Source: an uncultured Planctomycetota bacterium
GTDB lineage: Bacteria > Planctomycetota > Phycisphaerae > UBA1845 > UTPLA1
Direction: 5' to 3'
DNA length: 64,000 nt
Assembly: GCA_900696465.1 (NCBI GenBank)
Contig: CAADGE010000040.1
Span: 1-64,000 of the forward strand
In this document: piece after piece, positions 34,518-43,395 of the stretch
How the letters are laid out: each line of letters starts with the position of its first letter
How positions within the stretch are numbered: position 1 is the first letter of the stretch
Made by a program: the position numbers and the translations under genes
Notes under the pieces: generated by a model
Seen by the model: only the letters and a program-made list of their open reading frames with translations
Told to the model about the DNA's origin: nothing
Database searches by the model: none

Positions 34518-36674
34518 ATGGCAGCAGCCGCATCGACGACATCCCCGCTTCTGAAGGCCGCCCAGGCCGTGCAGCAGCACCGCGGACTCGTGTTCCCGGT
34601 CGCCGCGATGACCCTCATCCTGGTCATTCTCATCCCGCTGCCGACGCCGGTGCTCGATGTCCTGCTGATCGCCAACATCACCCTCAGCGCCGTCGTCCTG
34701 CTCACCGTCATGTACATGAACGGCCCGCTGGAGTTCTCGTCCTTCCCATCGCTGCTGCTCTCGCTGACCCTGCTGCGGCTCGTGCTCAACACCGCCACCA
34801 CCCGTCTGATTCTCACCAATGCCGACGGAACCACCGCCGCCGCCGGCCGCGTCATCGAGGAGTTCTCTGCCTTCGTCGCCGCTGGCTCGCTGGCCGTCGG
34901 CGTCATCATCTTCCTCATCATCACGGTTATTCAGTTCGTCGTCATCACCAAGGGCGCCACGCGCATTGCCGAAGTCGCCGCCCGGTTCACCCTCGACGCC
35001 ATGCCCGGCAAGCAGATGGCCATCGACGCCGACCTGTCCGCGGGTCTGATCAACGAAGAAGAAGCCCGCCGCCGGCGCGAGAACATCACCCGCGAGGCGG
35101 ATTTCTACGGCGCCATGGACGGTGCCAGCAAGTTCGTCCGCGGCGACGCCATCGCCGGAGTGGTGATCACGCTGATCAACGTCCTCGGCGGACTGTACGT
35201 CGGCATCGTCGAGAAAGACCTGCCCATCATGCAGTGCCTCGAGGTCTTCACCAAGCTGAGCATCGGCGACGGCCTGGCCGCGCAAATTCCTGCCTTTCTC
35301 GTCTCCATCGCCGCCGGCATGATCGTCACCCGCTCCACCGCGAAGACCAACATGGGCGAAGAGCTGATCGCCCAGATGACCTCGCGACCGATCTCCATGC
35401 TCCTCGCATCGGGTTTCCTTTTCATTCTGATGCTCACGCCCCTGCCGACCGTGCCGCTTTCGATGATGGCCATGGGCATCGGCGGGCTTGGCTACCTGCT
35501 CTTTGGAAAGCTTCGCCGCGACGACAAGGCCGCCCAGAAGGCCAAGGCCGTCAAGCCGAAGGAACCCGAGAAGATCGAGACCTGCCTCGCCGTGGACGCC
35601 CTCGAACTCGAAGTCGGTTACGGCCTCGTGCGCATGGTCGATCGAAAACAGGGCGGCGACCTGCTCGATCGCATCACCAACATCCGCCGACAGATCGCCA
35701 CCGAGATGGGGCTGATCGTTCCGCCGATTCGTATACGGGACAACGTGCAGCTCGAACCGAATCAATACGCCCTCAAGTTGCGCGGCGCAGTGATCGCACG
35801 GGGAGACCTGGTGCCCGGTCGACTGCTGGCCATCGACAGCGGCGCGGCCGCCGAGCCGATCCACGGAATCGAAACGCGCGAACCGGCCTTCGGTCTGCCG
35901 GCCGTGTGGATCAGCGAGGAGGACCGCGGTACAGCGGAGCATCGCAACTACACGGTCGTGGAGCCGACGAGCGTGCTGGCGACGCATCTGACCGAGCTGA
36001 TTCGCAAGCATGCCGCCGAGCTGCTCACCCGCCAAGACCTCGCCCGCCTGCTGGAAAATCTCAAGGAACGCAGCCCGAAGACCGTCGAGGAGATCGTTCC
36101 CGACCTGATTAAGATGGGCGAGCTTCAGTCCGTGCTCCAGAATCTGCTGCGCGAGCGCGTCCCGGTTCGCGATCTGGAAACGATTCTGGAAACACTGGGC
36201 GACTGGGCGCCGCGCACGAAAGACCCCGAAGTGCTGACCGAATACGTCCGCAGCGCCCTGGCCCGCACGATCTGCGAACAGTATCGCGATGCAGAGAATA
36301 CCATTCACGGCGTAACGCTGGATCCCGCGCTCGAAGACCTGATCAATTCGCATGTCGAACGCACCGAGCGAGGTTCGTATCTCGCCGTTCCGCCGGCCGT
36401 CGCCAATCGGATCGTGGCCGCCATCCGAAACGAAATCGAAACCGCCGCGACAAGAACCACCGGCAAGGCGCCGGTCATCTTCGCTTCACCGCAGGTGCGC
36501 CCGTGGGTGCGGCGACTTGTGGAAGTCGCTTTGCCGACCGTGGCCGTGCTGGGCTACGGCGAGATCGTTCGCGGCGTCAGCGTGCGAACCCACGGCATGA
36601 TTTCGCTGGGCGCGGAGCCGGAAGCGCCGCCGACGAAGTCCGAGCCGCAGGCCGTGCTTTCAACGGTTGCATGA
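34518..36674 (+). CDS. flhA: Flagellar export gate protein FlhA
   Basis: This 718-residue protein, about family size, forms the nonameric ring of the export gate. The membrane half has eight or so helices with VLDVLLIANITLSAVVLLTV and FPSLLLSLTLLRLVLNTATT. The FHIPEP-type loop reads RFTLDAMPGKQMAIDADLSA and EADFYGAMDGASKFVRGDAI. The cytoplasmic half carries LELEVGYGLVRMVDRKQGGD, RDNVQLEPNQYALKLRG, and the C-terminal AVLGYGEIVRGVSVRTHGMI. It sits between flhB and flhF. Confidence 0.96.
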   Translation: MAAAASTTSPLLKAAQAVQQHRGLVFPVAAMTLILVILIPLPTPVLDVLLIANITLSAVVLLTVMYMNGPLEFSSFPSLLLSLTLLRLVLNTATTRLILTNADGTTAAAGRVIEEFSAFVAAGSLAVGVIIFLIITVIQFVVITKGATRIAEVAARFTLDAMPGKQMAIDADLSAGLINEEEARRRRENITREADFYGAMDGASKFVRGDAIAGVVITLINVLGGLYVGIVEKDLPIMQCLEVFTKLSIGDGLAAQIPAFLVSIAAGMIVTRSTAKTNMGEELIAQMTSRPISMLLASGFLFILMLTPLPTVPLSMMAMGIGGLGYLLFGKLRRDDKAAQKAKAVKPKEPEKIETCLAVDALELEVGYGLVRMVDRKQGGDLLDRITNIRRQIATEMGLIVPPIRIRDNVQLEPNQYALKLRGAVIARGDLVPGRLLAIDSGAAAEPIHGIETREPAFGLPAVWISEEDRGTAEHRNYTVVEPTSVLATHLTELIRKHAAELLTRQDLARLLENLKERSPKTVEEIVPDLIKMGELQSVLQNLLRERVPVRDLETILETLGDWAPRTKDPEVLTEYVRSALARTICEQYRDAENTIHGVTLDPALEDLINSHVERTERGSYLAVPPAVANRIVAAIRNEIETAATRTTGKAPVIFASPQVRPWVRRLVEVALPTVAVLGYGEIVRGVSVRTHGMISLGAEPEAPPTKSEPQAVLSTVA

Positions 36675-36767
36675 GACAAAGGCAAGGGAGCGCGCAGCGA
36701 GGATCGAAAAAAATCGATGCAGCCGGACAGTGTGAGAAGAATACCGCAAACTCGACTCAGGTGATCG

Positions 36768-38033
36768 ATGGAACTCAAGACGTTTCAAGCTCGAACGATG
36801 ACGGACGCCCTGCAAAAGGTCAAACGTGACCTCGGCCGCGAAGCCATGATCCTCCACACACGCACGGTTCGACGCGGCGGTGTGATGGGGATCGGCGCGC
36901 GAAACTTCGTCGAGATCACCGCAACGGCCGATCCGCGCGTGATCGATGCCCGCATGGCGGCGCGAGATCGCCGCGGCGCGAGCGCCGAGACCTCGCCGCC
37001 TCCGGATACCGCGCCGCCGTCCGCGGTCGACAGCACAATGCGCCTGCCGACGGACGGTGTGCGCGAGGAACTCACCGCCATCCGCGCGATGGTGCGTGAT
37101 CTCCTTAGCCACGTCGAGCCGTCGCGCACGCACGATGTCCCGGCCGAGCTGCTTGATTCCTACTCCCAGCTCATCAGCCACGAAGTCGCAGAGTCCATCG
37201 TCCGCGAGATACTCGATCGCGTCCGCCGGCGATCGCAGGATGCCGCGCCGGCTGCTTCCGATGATGTTTCCGCTGAGACGACGCCGATCCGCGATGAACT
37301 CGTCCGCTACATCAGTGAGATGCTCCCGGTCGCCGCGCCGCTCGAACTGGTCGCCGAAGACCGACCCACCATCGTCGCCCTCGTCGGCCCCACAGGCGTC
37401 GGCAAGACCACGACCCTGGCCAAGCTGGCTGCCCACATGAAGCTCCGCGAAGGCCGCAGCGTCGGGCTGATCACCATCGACAGCTACCGCATTGCCGCGG
37501 TCGAACAGCTCAAGACCTACGCGCAAATCCTGCAGATTCCCATCCACCCGGTCGTCACACCGGAGGAGATGGTCGCGGCGATCGAGCGGCTGTCCGGCGT
37601 AGACCTGATTCTCATCGACACCGCCGGCCGCAGTCAGAAGGATGATCCGCGCATCTCGGAATTGAAGGACTTCCTCGACGCGGCCCGGCCCGATCAGGTG
37701 CATCTCGTTCTGTCAACCACCGCGCGAGAGGCGGCCCTGCGCGAGGCGATCGAAAAATTCGGCACGCTGGGCGCACGACAGCTCATTTTCACCAAGCTCG
37801 ACGAGGCGGTTGGCTTCGGCGTGATTCTCAATGTCCTGCGATCCTTCGACATGCGGCTCTCGTACCTCACGATGGGACAGTCCGTGCCGGATGACATCGA
37901 GATCGGCAGTGCCCGCCGCGTGGCGGAGTTGATTCTCGGCGGAGAAGTGACCGGCGGTCCACGGCTGGTCATCTCCGAAGCTCGTGCGGACGCGACGGAC
38001 CGCGAGCCGGCCCGGGAAGGGACGCCCAAATGA
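36768..38033 (+). CDS. flhF: SRP-type GTPase FlhF
   Basis: This 421-residue SRP-family GTPase often sets flagellar number and place. The N-terminal basic segment begins MELKTFQARTMTDALQKVKR. The NG domain has P-loop VALVGPTGVGKTTTLAKLAA at about residues 204-223. It continues with SVGLITIDSYRIAAVEQLKT, LILIDTAGRSQKD (G3), and IFTKLDEAVGFGVILNVL (the TKLD specificity motif). The gene ends in a 4-base overlap with flhG. It follows flhA by 93 bases. Confidence 0.95.
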   Translation: MELKTFQARTMTDALQKVKRDLGREAMILHTRTVRRGGVMGIGARNFVEITATADPRVIDARMAARDRRGASAETSPPPDTAPPSAVDSTMRLPTDGVREELTAIRAMVRDLLSHVEPSRTHDVPAELLDSYSQLISHEVAESIVREILDRVRRRSQDAAPAASDDVSAETTPIRDELVRYISEMLPVAAPLELVAEDRPTIVALVGPTGVGKTTTLAKLAAHMKLREGRSVGLITIDSYRIAAVEQLKTYAQILQIPIHPVVTPEEMVAAIERLSGVDLILIDTAGRSQKDDPRISELKDFLDAARPDQVHLVLSTTAREAALREAIEKFGTLGARQLIFTKLDEAVGFGVILNVLRSFDMRLSYLTMGQSVPDDIEIGSARRVAELILGGEVTGGPRLVISEARADATDREPAREGTPK

Positions 38034-38959
38034 GTGTCATGCCGGCAGATCAGGCCTCGCGCCTTCGCGATCTGATGAACGCCCGCCCTGCGGTGGCGAC
38101 AGCGCCGTTGCCCCGCCCCGAAGCGCGTCCCGTGGCCGCTGCTCGCCCGGCCGGCTTCTCCCGCACGGCGAAGATCATCGCGATCGCCAGCGGCAAGGGC
38201 GGCGTCGGCAAGACAAACATCGCCGTGAATCTTGCGATTGCTCTCGCCCATGCCGGCCGCAGCGTGGTCCTGGTGGATGCCGACCTCGGCACGGCCAATG
38301 CCGATCTCCTGCTCGATGCCCCCGCGCCTTACGACCTGTCCCATGTCATTCGAGGCAAGCGCACCATCGATGAAGTTACGATTACGCTGGATTCAGGCCC
38401 GCGATTTATCCGCGGCGCCTCCGGCTTATCCTCCGCGGCGGATCTGGACACTTTCGAAAGAGAGCGGCTCGTCGATCAACTCGCCCGGCTCGAACGTCAA
38501 ACCGATTTTATCCTCCTCGACTGCGGCGCCGGCATCTCACGAAATGTAGCCGCCTTCGCCCAGGCTGCCGACGAGCTGCTCCTGGTCACCACGCCCGAAC
38601 CGACCGCGCTGACCGATGCCTATGCCCTGGTCAAAGTCCTCGCCCACTCGGGCCACCTCCCTTCCCTCGGCCTGGTCGTCAACCAGGCGGCATCCATCCG
38701 CGAGGCCCAGCTCGTGGCCGATCGCATTGCCGCGGTCGCTGAGCGATTCCTCGGGCTGTCGCTCGAATCCCGTGGGCATATCTTGCGCGATCAACACGTC
38801 GCCCGGGCCGTGCGGCAACGCACCCCGTTCGTGCTGGCCTATCCGCGCTGCCCGGCGGCGGCCTGCATAGCAGCATTGGCGCGGCGGGTCGACAGTCCGT
38901 CGCCCGACAGGCCCGATCGGCCCAGCTTTTTCGGCCGCGTCCTCGGTCTTTTCTACTGA
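38030..38959 (+). CDS. flhG: MinD-like ATPase FlhG
   Basis: This 309-residue ParA/MinD-type ATPase pairs with FlhF to limit flagellar number. A non-conserved N-terminal tail (about 45 residues) begins MPADQASRLRDLMNA, like the DQAxxLR motif that stimulates FlhF GTPase in this family. The deviant Walker A is ASGKGGVGKTNIAVNLAIAL. VVLVDADLGTANADLLL and FILLDCGAGISRNVAAFAQA follow. The last residues (RPSFFGRVLGLFY) resemble a membrane-targeting amphipathic helix. It is translationally coupled to flhF. Confidence 0.92.
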   Translation: MSVMPADQASRLRDLMNARPAVATAPLPRPEARPVAAARPAGFSRTAKIIAIASGKGGVGKTNIAVNLAIALAHAGRSVVLVDADLGTANADLLLDAPAPYDLSHVIRGKRTIDEVTITLDSGPRFIRGASGLSSAADLDTFERERLVDQLARLERQTDFILLDCGAGISRNVAAFAQAADELLLVTTPEPTALTDAYALVKVLAHSGHLPSLGLVVNQAASIREAQLVADRIAAVAERFLGLSLESRGHILRDQHVARAVRQRTPFVLAYPRCPAAACIAALARRVDSPSPDRPDRPSFFGRVLGLFY

Positions 38960-39029
38960 ACCGCTTCCGCACTTCCGCCGATGCCAATCGTGGTGACGAC
39001 CGAGAATCGACCTTCGGGACGGTGGGATT

Positions 39030-39296
39030 TTGGCACGACTTTGTGGTTCCTGTTGCGGCTTGCTGATCTTCAGCGCGATGGTCGTCGGCGGCTTGGCCGC
39101 CGGCAATCCCGTTGAGCGGATCATCCTCCGTGCTCTTGCCGGCTTGCCGCTGGGCTTCATGCTCGGCGCTCTCGTCGGCTGGATCGGGCTGCAGGTCGTC
39201 CGCGACCAGTTGGATCGGTCAATGGGTGACGACGCCGCGTCATCCGACACCACGAACGAGCCCGGCACGACGACTGCCGGCGCGCAACCTCAATAA
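39030..39296 (+). CDS. Small membrane protein of unknown function
   Basis: This 88-residue protein sits between flhG and the sigma factor gene. It has two hydrophobic segments (about residues 5-25 and 33-56, the second rich in Gly and Ala) and an acidic, Thr-rich C-terminal tail. The start is TTG 39030 after GGTGGG; no better start is seen. The N-terminus has a Cys cluster (CGSCCG). I recognise no family. Co-orientation with flagellar genes suggests co-expression, not necessarily a flagellar role. Its 3' end overlaps the sigma-54 site proposed for the next gene. Confidence 0.5.
   Translation: MARLCGSCCGLLIFSAMVVGGLAAGNPVERIILRALAGLPLGFMLGALVGWIGLQVVRDQLDRSMGDDAASSDTTNEPGTTTAGAQPQ
39263..39277 (+). 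promoter_or_regulatory. Probable sigma-54 promoter of the FliA-type sigma gene
   Basis: CGGCACGACGACTGC has GG (39264-39265) and GC (39276-39277) separated by 10 bases and matches at GGCACG. The expected start near 39289 leaves about 29 nt with the ribosome site AGGAGA. It lies inside the coding end of the upstream small gene. Confidence 0.45.
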
Positions 39297-39317
39297 GACG
39301 GATCAGGAGAACGGCGA

Positions 39318-40091
39318 ATGCTCGCGATCGAGACGGACATTCAGGAAGTCTGGCGAAATTACAAGCAGAACCCGACCAACGAACTGCGAAATCACCTGAT
39401 TCAGCAGTACGTTCACATCGTGCGGTACAACGCAGAGCGCATCCACGCGAAACTGCCGACCGAGGTCGAACTGGACGACCTCATCTCGGCGGGCATGTTC
39501 GGAATGATCGATGCCATCGAGGCCTACGACCTCGAGCGCGGCGTCAAGTTCGAGACCTATTGCTCACCGCGCGTGCGCGGGGCGATACTCGACGAGCTTC
39601 GCTCGATGGACTGGGTGCCGCGCCTGGTGCGCAATCGCTCGCAGAAGATCCAGGCCGCCACCAAGGAACTGCAGAGCGAGCTGGGTCGCGTGCCCACCGA
39701 GAAGGAGATCGCCGATCGCATCGGCGTCTCGCTGGCCGAGTTCGAGCGAATGAACAAGGACTCCAACGCCGTCTCGATGACTTCGCTCTCGCGAAAGGCA
39801 TATCAGAGTGATTCCACGCGCGACGTGACCGAGATCGATGTCCTGCGGGACGACCGATCGCTCACGCCCCCGCAAGAACTGCAGAAGCTCGACCTCAAGC
39901 AGCTCATCCAGCAGGGGCTCTCACCGATCGAGCGAATGATCATCGTCCTCTACTACTACGAGGAAATGACCATGAAGGAAATCGGTCTGACGCTCGACCT
40001 CTCCGAAAGCCGCGTCAGCCAGATGCACTCGGCCATCGTCGACCGGCTCCGCTTTCAGTTGCGACAGCGCGATAAGGAATTCAGGATTTAG
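39318..40091 (+). CDS. fliA: FliA/WhiG-type sigma-28 factor
   Basis: This 257-residue RNA polymerase sigma factor of the flagellar class has the region 2 motif ELDDLISAGMFGMIDAIEAY. It continues with FETYCSPRVRGAILDELRSM and DWVPRLVRNRSQKIQAATKE, the latter being the FliA/WhiG hallmark. Region 3 is EKEIADRIGVSLAEFE. Region 4 is SPIERMIIVLYYYEEMTMKE followed by IGLTLDLSESRVSQMHS. It should direct late genes (filament, chemotaxis, stator), none of which is in the window. FlgM was not seen. AGGAGA precedes ATG 39318. Confidence 0.93.
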   Translation: MLAIETDIQEVWRNYKQNPTNELRNHLIQQYVHIVRYNAERIHAKLPTEVELDDLISAGMFGMIDAIEAYDLERGVKFETYCSPRVRGAILDELRSMDWVPRLVRNRSQKIQAATKELQSELGRVPTEKEIADRIGVSLAEFERMNKDSNAVSMTSLSRKAYQSDSTRDVTEIDVLRDDRSLTPPQELQKLDLKQLIQQGLSPIERMIIVLYYYEEMTMKEIGLTLDLSESRVSQMHSAIVDRLRFQLRQRDKEFRI

Positions 40092-40105
40092 AGCTTCAAA
40101 AGAAT

Positions 40106-40156
40106 GGGTGGTATGGGCGTCTCGCCCGCAGGTAATCGGCGATCCACCCTCGTTTT
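40106..40156 (+). terminator. Possible terminator or folded RNA after the sigma gene
   Basis: GGGTGG (40106-40111) pairs with CCACCC (40144-40149). An inner hairpin GGGCG (40115-40119)/CGCCC (40123-40127) lies between, and four T follow at 40153-40156. The large loop and short T-run make it a weak terminator candidate. Confidence 0.3.
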
Positions 40157-40174
40157 GATAGGTACTTTAAGACC

Positions 40175-40495
40175 GTGTCCGCCATCCCTCCGCTTCCGAT
40201 CGCCTCCGTCCTCCAGTCGCCCACGGCGCAGGCCGACGCTGCACGCGAAGCCGACGCCGCGAAGAACGCCGACGCACAGCGGGCACGCGGATTGACCGGC
40301 GGCCCCGATGCCATTCTCGAAGTCGAGGGCACCGACACCGACGATACCGAAGTCCACACCGACTCCGGCGGTCTCGGCAGCCAGGGTCGTCAGGACAGTG
40401 GACCGGAGGATGAGCCGCTCGAAAATGAGCAGGCCGCCGATGCAGGTATCTCGACGGAGGCCGGCGGCCGCGTGCGAATCGACCTGACCGCCTGA
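40175..40495 (+). CDS. Small acidic protein of unknown function
   Basis: This 106-residue protein has GTG 40175 as start. The N-terminus is Pro/Ile-rich (IPPLPIASVLQSPTAQADAA); the rest is strongly acidic and Gly-rich, without signal peptide or membrane segment. It looks disordered and I recognise no domain. The end (RVRIDLTA) is more ordered-looking. It follows the sigma factor gene in the same direction, so it could be a co-transcribed late gene. Coding is supported only by open frame length and codon pattern similar to neighbours. Confidence 0.4.
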   Translation: MSAIPPLPIASVLQSPTAQADAAREADAAKNADAQRARGLTGGPDAILEVEGTDTDDTEVHTDSGGLGSQGRQDSGPEDEPLENEQAADAGISTEAGGRVRIDLTA

Positions 40496-40594
40496 ACATC
40501 TCGACGCCGGTCGCATTTCCCTGTAAAAAGCGGGTCTTTCCAGCGTCACCGTGACGAAGCGGAACTTCACCGTCCCCCATGGAAAGAAGCGTCC

Positions 40595-41635
40595 ATGCGT
40601 TACACGCGCGCCTGCATCGAGACAATCGGTTACGAACTTCCGCCGCAGGTGGTCACCTCGCGCGAGATCGAGGAGCGTCTCGCCCCGCTCTATCGCGAGC
40701 TGCGCGTTCAACCCGGCCAACTCGAAGCCCTCACCGGCATCCGCGAACGCCGCTACTGGAAGCCGGGGCAGACCATGGCCCAGGGTGCCGTCCTCGCCGG
40801 GCAAAAGGCCCTGGCCGCGTCGGCGGTCAGGCCCGACGACATCGGCATCGTCATCTATGCCGGCGTCTGCCGCGACAACCTTGAGCCCGCGACGGCCTGC
40901 GCCGTGGCCGACGGTCTCGGTCTCTCCGGCCGCATCGAAATCTATGACGTGTCGAACGCCTGTCTGGGCGTGATCAACGCCATCGTCCACATCGCAAACG
41001 CGATTGAGCTGGGTCAGGCCCGCGCCGGGCTCATCGTCTCCTGCGAGTCGGCCCGGCAGATCGTCGATCTGACCATCGAGCGCATGCTGCGCGAGAAAAA
41101 CATGGAGAGCTTCCGCCTCTCGCTGGCCACCATGACCGGCGGCAGCGGGGCGATCGCCGTCGTCGTGTGTGACAAAGCGCTGGCACCTGACGGCCACGCC
41201 CTGGTCGGCGGCGTCATCCGCAGCGACACGCGGCATCATCGCCTCTGCCGCTGGGGGCCGGACACCGGCATGCCCGCCACCGCCCCAATGCAGATGGTCA
41301 CCGATGCCGCCGGCGTCCTGGAGCACGGCGTAACGCTTGGCGTTTCGACCTGGCAGGCCTTTCTCGAGGAGATGGGCTGGTGTGTCGAACAGATCGATCG
41401 AACGATCTGTCACCAGGTCGGCGCCCCGCATCGCGAGATGGTGCTGCGGGCGATCGGCATCCCGCCGGAGAAAGACTTCCAGACCTACGAATTTCTCGGC
41501 AACATCGGAACCGTCTCGCTCCCCATCACCGCGTCAATCGCCGAAGAGCGCGGCTTCCTGGAAAAGGGCCACCGCGTCGCCTTCTGCGGCATCGGCAGCG
41601 GCCTCAACTGCCTGATCCTCGGCGTCGAGTGGTGA
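40595..41635 (+). CDS. 3-oxoacyl-ACP synthase III family protein (FabH/OleA-like)
   Basis: This 346-residue thiolase-fold condensing enzyme has the active-site Cys123 in DVSNACLGV, the His in ICHQVGAPH and the Asn in FLGNIGTVS, giving the Cys-His-Asn triad. The segment VCRDNLEPATA places a Glu (Glu97) like the catalytic glutamate of OleA, which joins two fatty acyl chains head to head. So an OleA-type role is as likely as fatty-acid initiation by FabH. No OleB, OleC or OleD gene is adjacent. It follows the flagellar block in the same direction with no obvious link. Confidence 0.82.
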   Translation: MRYTRACIETIGYELPPQVVTSREIEERLAPLYRELRVQPGQLEALTGIRERRYWKPGQTMAQGAVLAGQKALAASAVRPDDIGIVIYAGVCRDNLEPATACAVADGLGLSGRIEIYDVSNACLGVINAIVHIANAIELGQARAGLIVSCESARQIVDLTIERMLREKNMESFRLSLATMTGGSGAIAVVVCDKALAPDGHALVGGVIRSDTRHHRLCRWGPDTGMPATAPMQMVTDAAGVLEHGVTLGVSTWQAFLEEMGWCVEQIDRTICHQVGAPHREMVLRAIGIPPEKDFQTYEFLGNIGTVSLPITASIAEERGFLEKGHRVAFCGIGSGLNCLILGVEW

Positions 41636-41889
41636 GCGTGCTCGATCCAAACAACTGATCCGAGCCCGGAGCGCAAGCGACAAGTGTAGTTTTGCAGTAC
41701 TCGGCGCGAGCGCCGATCAAGGTGTTTTCATGCTGCGCCCCCACGTGCTGCAGCGGCGACCCTGCGGGCCACCGTCGATGAACATCTGCTCTCAATTTTC
41801 CGTTTTTTTCAGGGGCGCGCCGTGCTTTTCAGCTTGATTGGGGTGGCAATGCCAACCCACCGGTCTTCGTGGAGGAGGATGTGCCCGCC

Positions 41890-42882
41890 CTACGGGCGAT
41901 CGTTAAACCCCTTCGGGTGCGTGCGGTGCCATGCCCAGGCGCTGGCGACGATCTCGTTCAGGGTTGTGTACCGCGGCTGCCAGCCCAGTTCGCTTTGGAT
42001 GCGACTTGCATCGGCGCAGAGGATCGGCACGTCGCCGGCTCGCCGCGGGGACTCGACCACCGGGATCGGGTGACCGGTGACTTCGCGTGCCGCCTCGACG
42101 ACCTGGCGCACCGTCGCCCCGTGACCTGTGCCGGCGTTGAACGCGCGGAAGACGCCGGGCTTGATCGCGTCGAGCGAGCGGAGGTGGGCATCGGCAAGGT
42201 CTTCGACGTGGACGTAATCGCGCACGCAGGTGCCATCCGGCGTCGGGTAGTCCGTGCCGAAGATTTTTACGTGCTCGCGCTGGCCGAGGGCGACCTTGAG
42301 CACGTTGGGAATCAGGTGCGACTCGGGATCGTGGTCTTCGCCGATGGTGGCGTCCGCGACGGCGCCGGCGGCGTTGAAGTAACGCAGGGCTACGCAGCCC
42401 AGTCCCCATGCTGCGGCGGAATCCATCATCGCCCACTCGACGGCGAGTTTTGCCCGAGCGTAGGGGCTTTGCGGCGACGATGGCGTGTCTTCGGTGATGG
42501 GCATGCGCTCGGGCAGGCCGTAAATGGCGCAGGTGGAGCTGAAGACCATGCGGCGGATATCGTGGCGCTGCATCGCGGCGAGCAGGCGGACCGTGTTGCC
42601 GAGGTTGTTTTCATAGAACTTCAGCGGATGGACGACCGACTCACCGACTTCGATGAACGCGGCGAAGTGCATCACCGCGTCGTAGTGCTCCAGTGTCATC
42701 AGGTCGTCGAGCAAGGTTTCGTCGTGCAGGTCGCCCGCGACCAGTCGCGCATCGGTGTGGACAGCGGCGGCGTGTCCGGCGGAGAGATTGTCGAGCACGG
42801 TGACCCGATGTCCGGCGGAAACGAGCGCACGGACGGCATGGCTGCCGACATAACCTGCTCCACCGGTAACGAGTAAGTGCAT
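41890..42882 (-). CDS. galE: UDP-glucose 4-epimerase
   Basis: This 330-residue short-chain dehydrogenase-type epimerase interconverts UDP-glucose and UDP-galactose. It has the NAD-binding VTGGAGYVGSHAVRAL near the N-terminus, HFAAFIEVGESV, and the catalytic Ser/Thr in VFSSTCAIYG. The YxxxK motif reads YARAK, and RYFNAAGA and CVRDYVHVEDLADAH follow. All catalytic residues are present and the length is normal. It is transcribed alone on the minus strand, converging on the synthase gene and divergent from the small-peptide pair. Confidence 0.95.
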   Translation of the reverse strand: MHLLVTGGAGYVGSHAVRALVSAGHRVTVLDNLSAGHAAAVHTDARLVAGDLHDETLLDDLMTLEHYDAVMHFAAFIEVGESVVHPLKFYENNLGNTVRLLAAMQRHDIRRMVFSSTCAIYGLPERMPITEDTPSSPQSPYARAKLAVEWAMMDSAAAWGLGCVALRYFNAAGAVADATIGEDHDPESHLIPNVLKVALGQREHVKIFGTDYPTPDGTCVRDYVHVEDLADAHLRSLDAIKPGVFRAFNAGTGHGATVRQVVEAAREVTGHPIPVVESPRRAGDVPILCADASRIQSELGWQPRYTTLNEIVASAWAWHRTHPKGFNDRP

Positions 42883-43022
42883 CTGCGAAGCCCTCAGGTA
42901 ACGGGTAACTTATTTCAGCGTCTCAGGTTAGCAGTAGTTGAGCCGACGGTAAACAAGCGGGCCGTGGTGTGTAATGCGTTCGGTCGTCAGGCGATAAAGC
43001 GATCTATCTCTCGGGAAAAACA

Positions 43023-43050
43023 TTGATTCTCCGATAAATATCAATAGGAT
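43023..43050 (+). promoter_or_regulatory. Promoter of the tandem small-peptide unit
   Basis: TTGATT (43023-43028) and TAGGAT (43045-43050) are 16 bases apart. The inverted repeat ATTGAT (43022-43027)/ATCAAT (43040-43045) overlaps both hexamers and could be an operator. Confidence 0.45.
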
Positions 43051-43141
43051 ACGGCGCGTCCAGACGGTGTGCGTAGGATCGAGCACGGGCTCGACCGCAC
43101 GACTAACATCTTTCCCCAACCGGGATTTGGAGGAACGACGG

Positions 43142-43288
43142 ATGAATCTCCTTTGTTTAATCCTCGAACCCTCGATTTGTTTTACCCAGACGATCCTGAA
43201 CCTCGCGTGGTTCCCGCTCACATTCTTCGGCTTTACAGCGCCGGTCGTTGGCGACATCATCGGACCGGTTCTTGGTTGCACCTTCTGA
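43142..43288 (+). CDS. Tandem hydrophobic small peptide, copy 1
   Basis: This 48-residue peptide begins at ATG 43142 with GGAGG eight bases upstream, and is too short for routine gene calling. It is hydrophobic throughout with a central AWFPL motif and the end IIGPVLGCTF. It has 25 identical positions over 48, without gaps, with the next peptide, and many more conservative changes. Cys5 and Cys46 are shared; Cys13 is unique to this copy. Codons differ between copies while amino acids are kept (for example GGACCGGTTCTTGGTTGC versus GGTCCGATCGTGGGCTGC), which argues for protein-level selection. One membrane-spanning or membrane-associated helix pair is plausible. I recognise no family. Confidence 0.7.
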   Translation: MNLLCLILEPSICFTQTILNLAWFPLTFFGFTAPVVGDIIGPVLGCTF

Positions 43289-43395
43289 CGCAGGCTGCGT
43301 CGATGGCGATGCCCTGACACACGGTAGCAATGCGGCTCGGGCGTGTGCCTGGGCGCGGGGTATCGTCGGCTCCCGCTCTAGACATGGAGGTTTTC

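Noticed and set aside
41701-41716. TCGGCGCGAGCGCCGA inverted repeat after the synthase gene
   Set aside because: Two-base loop and no adjacent T-run; not a convincing terminator.
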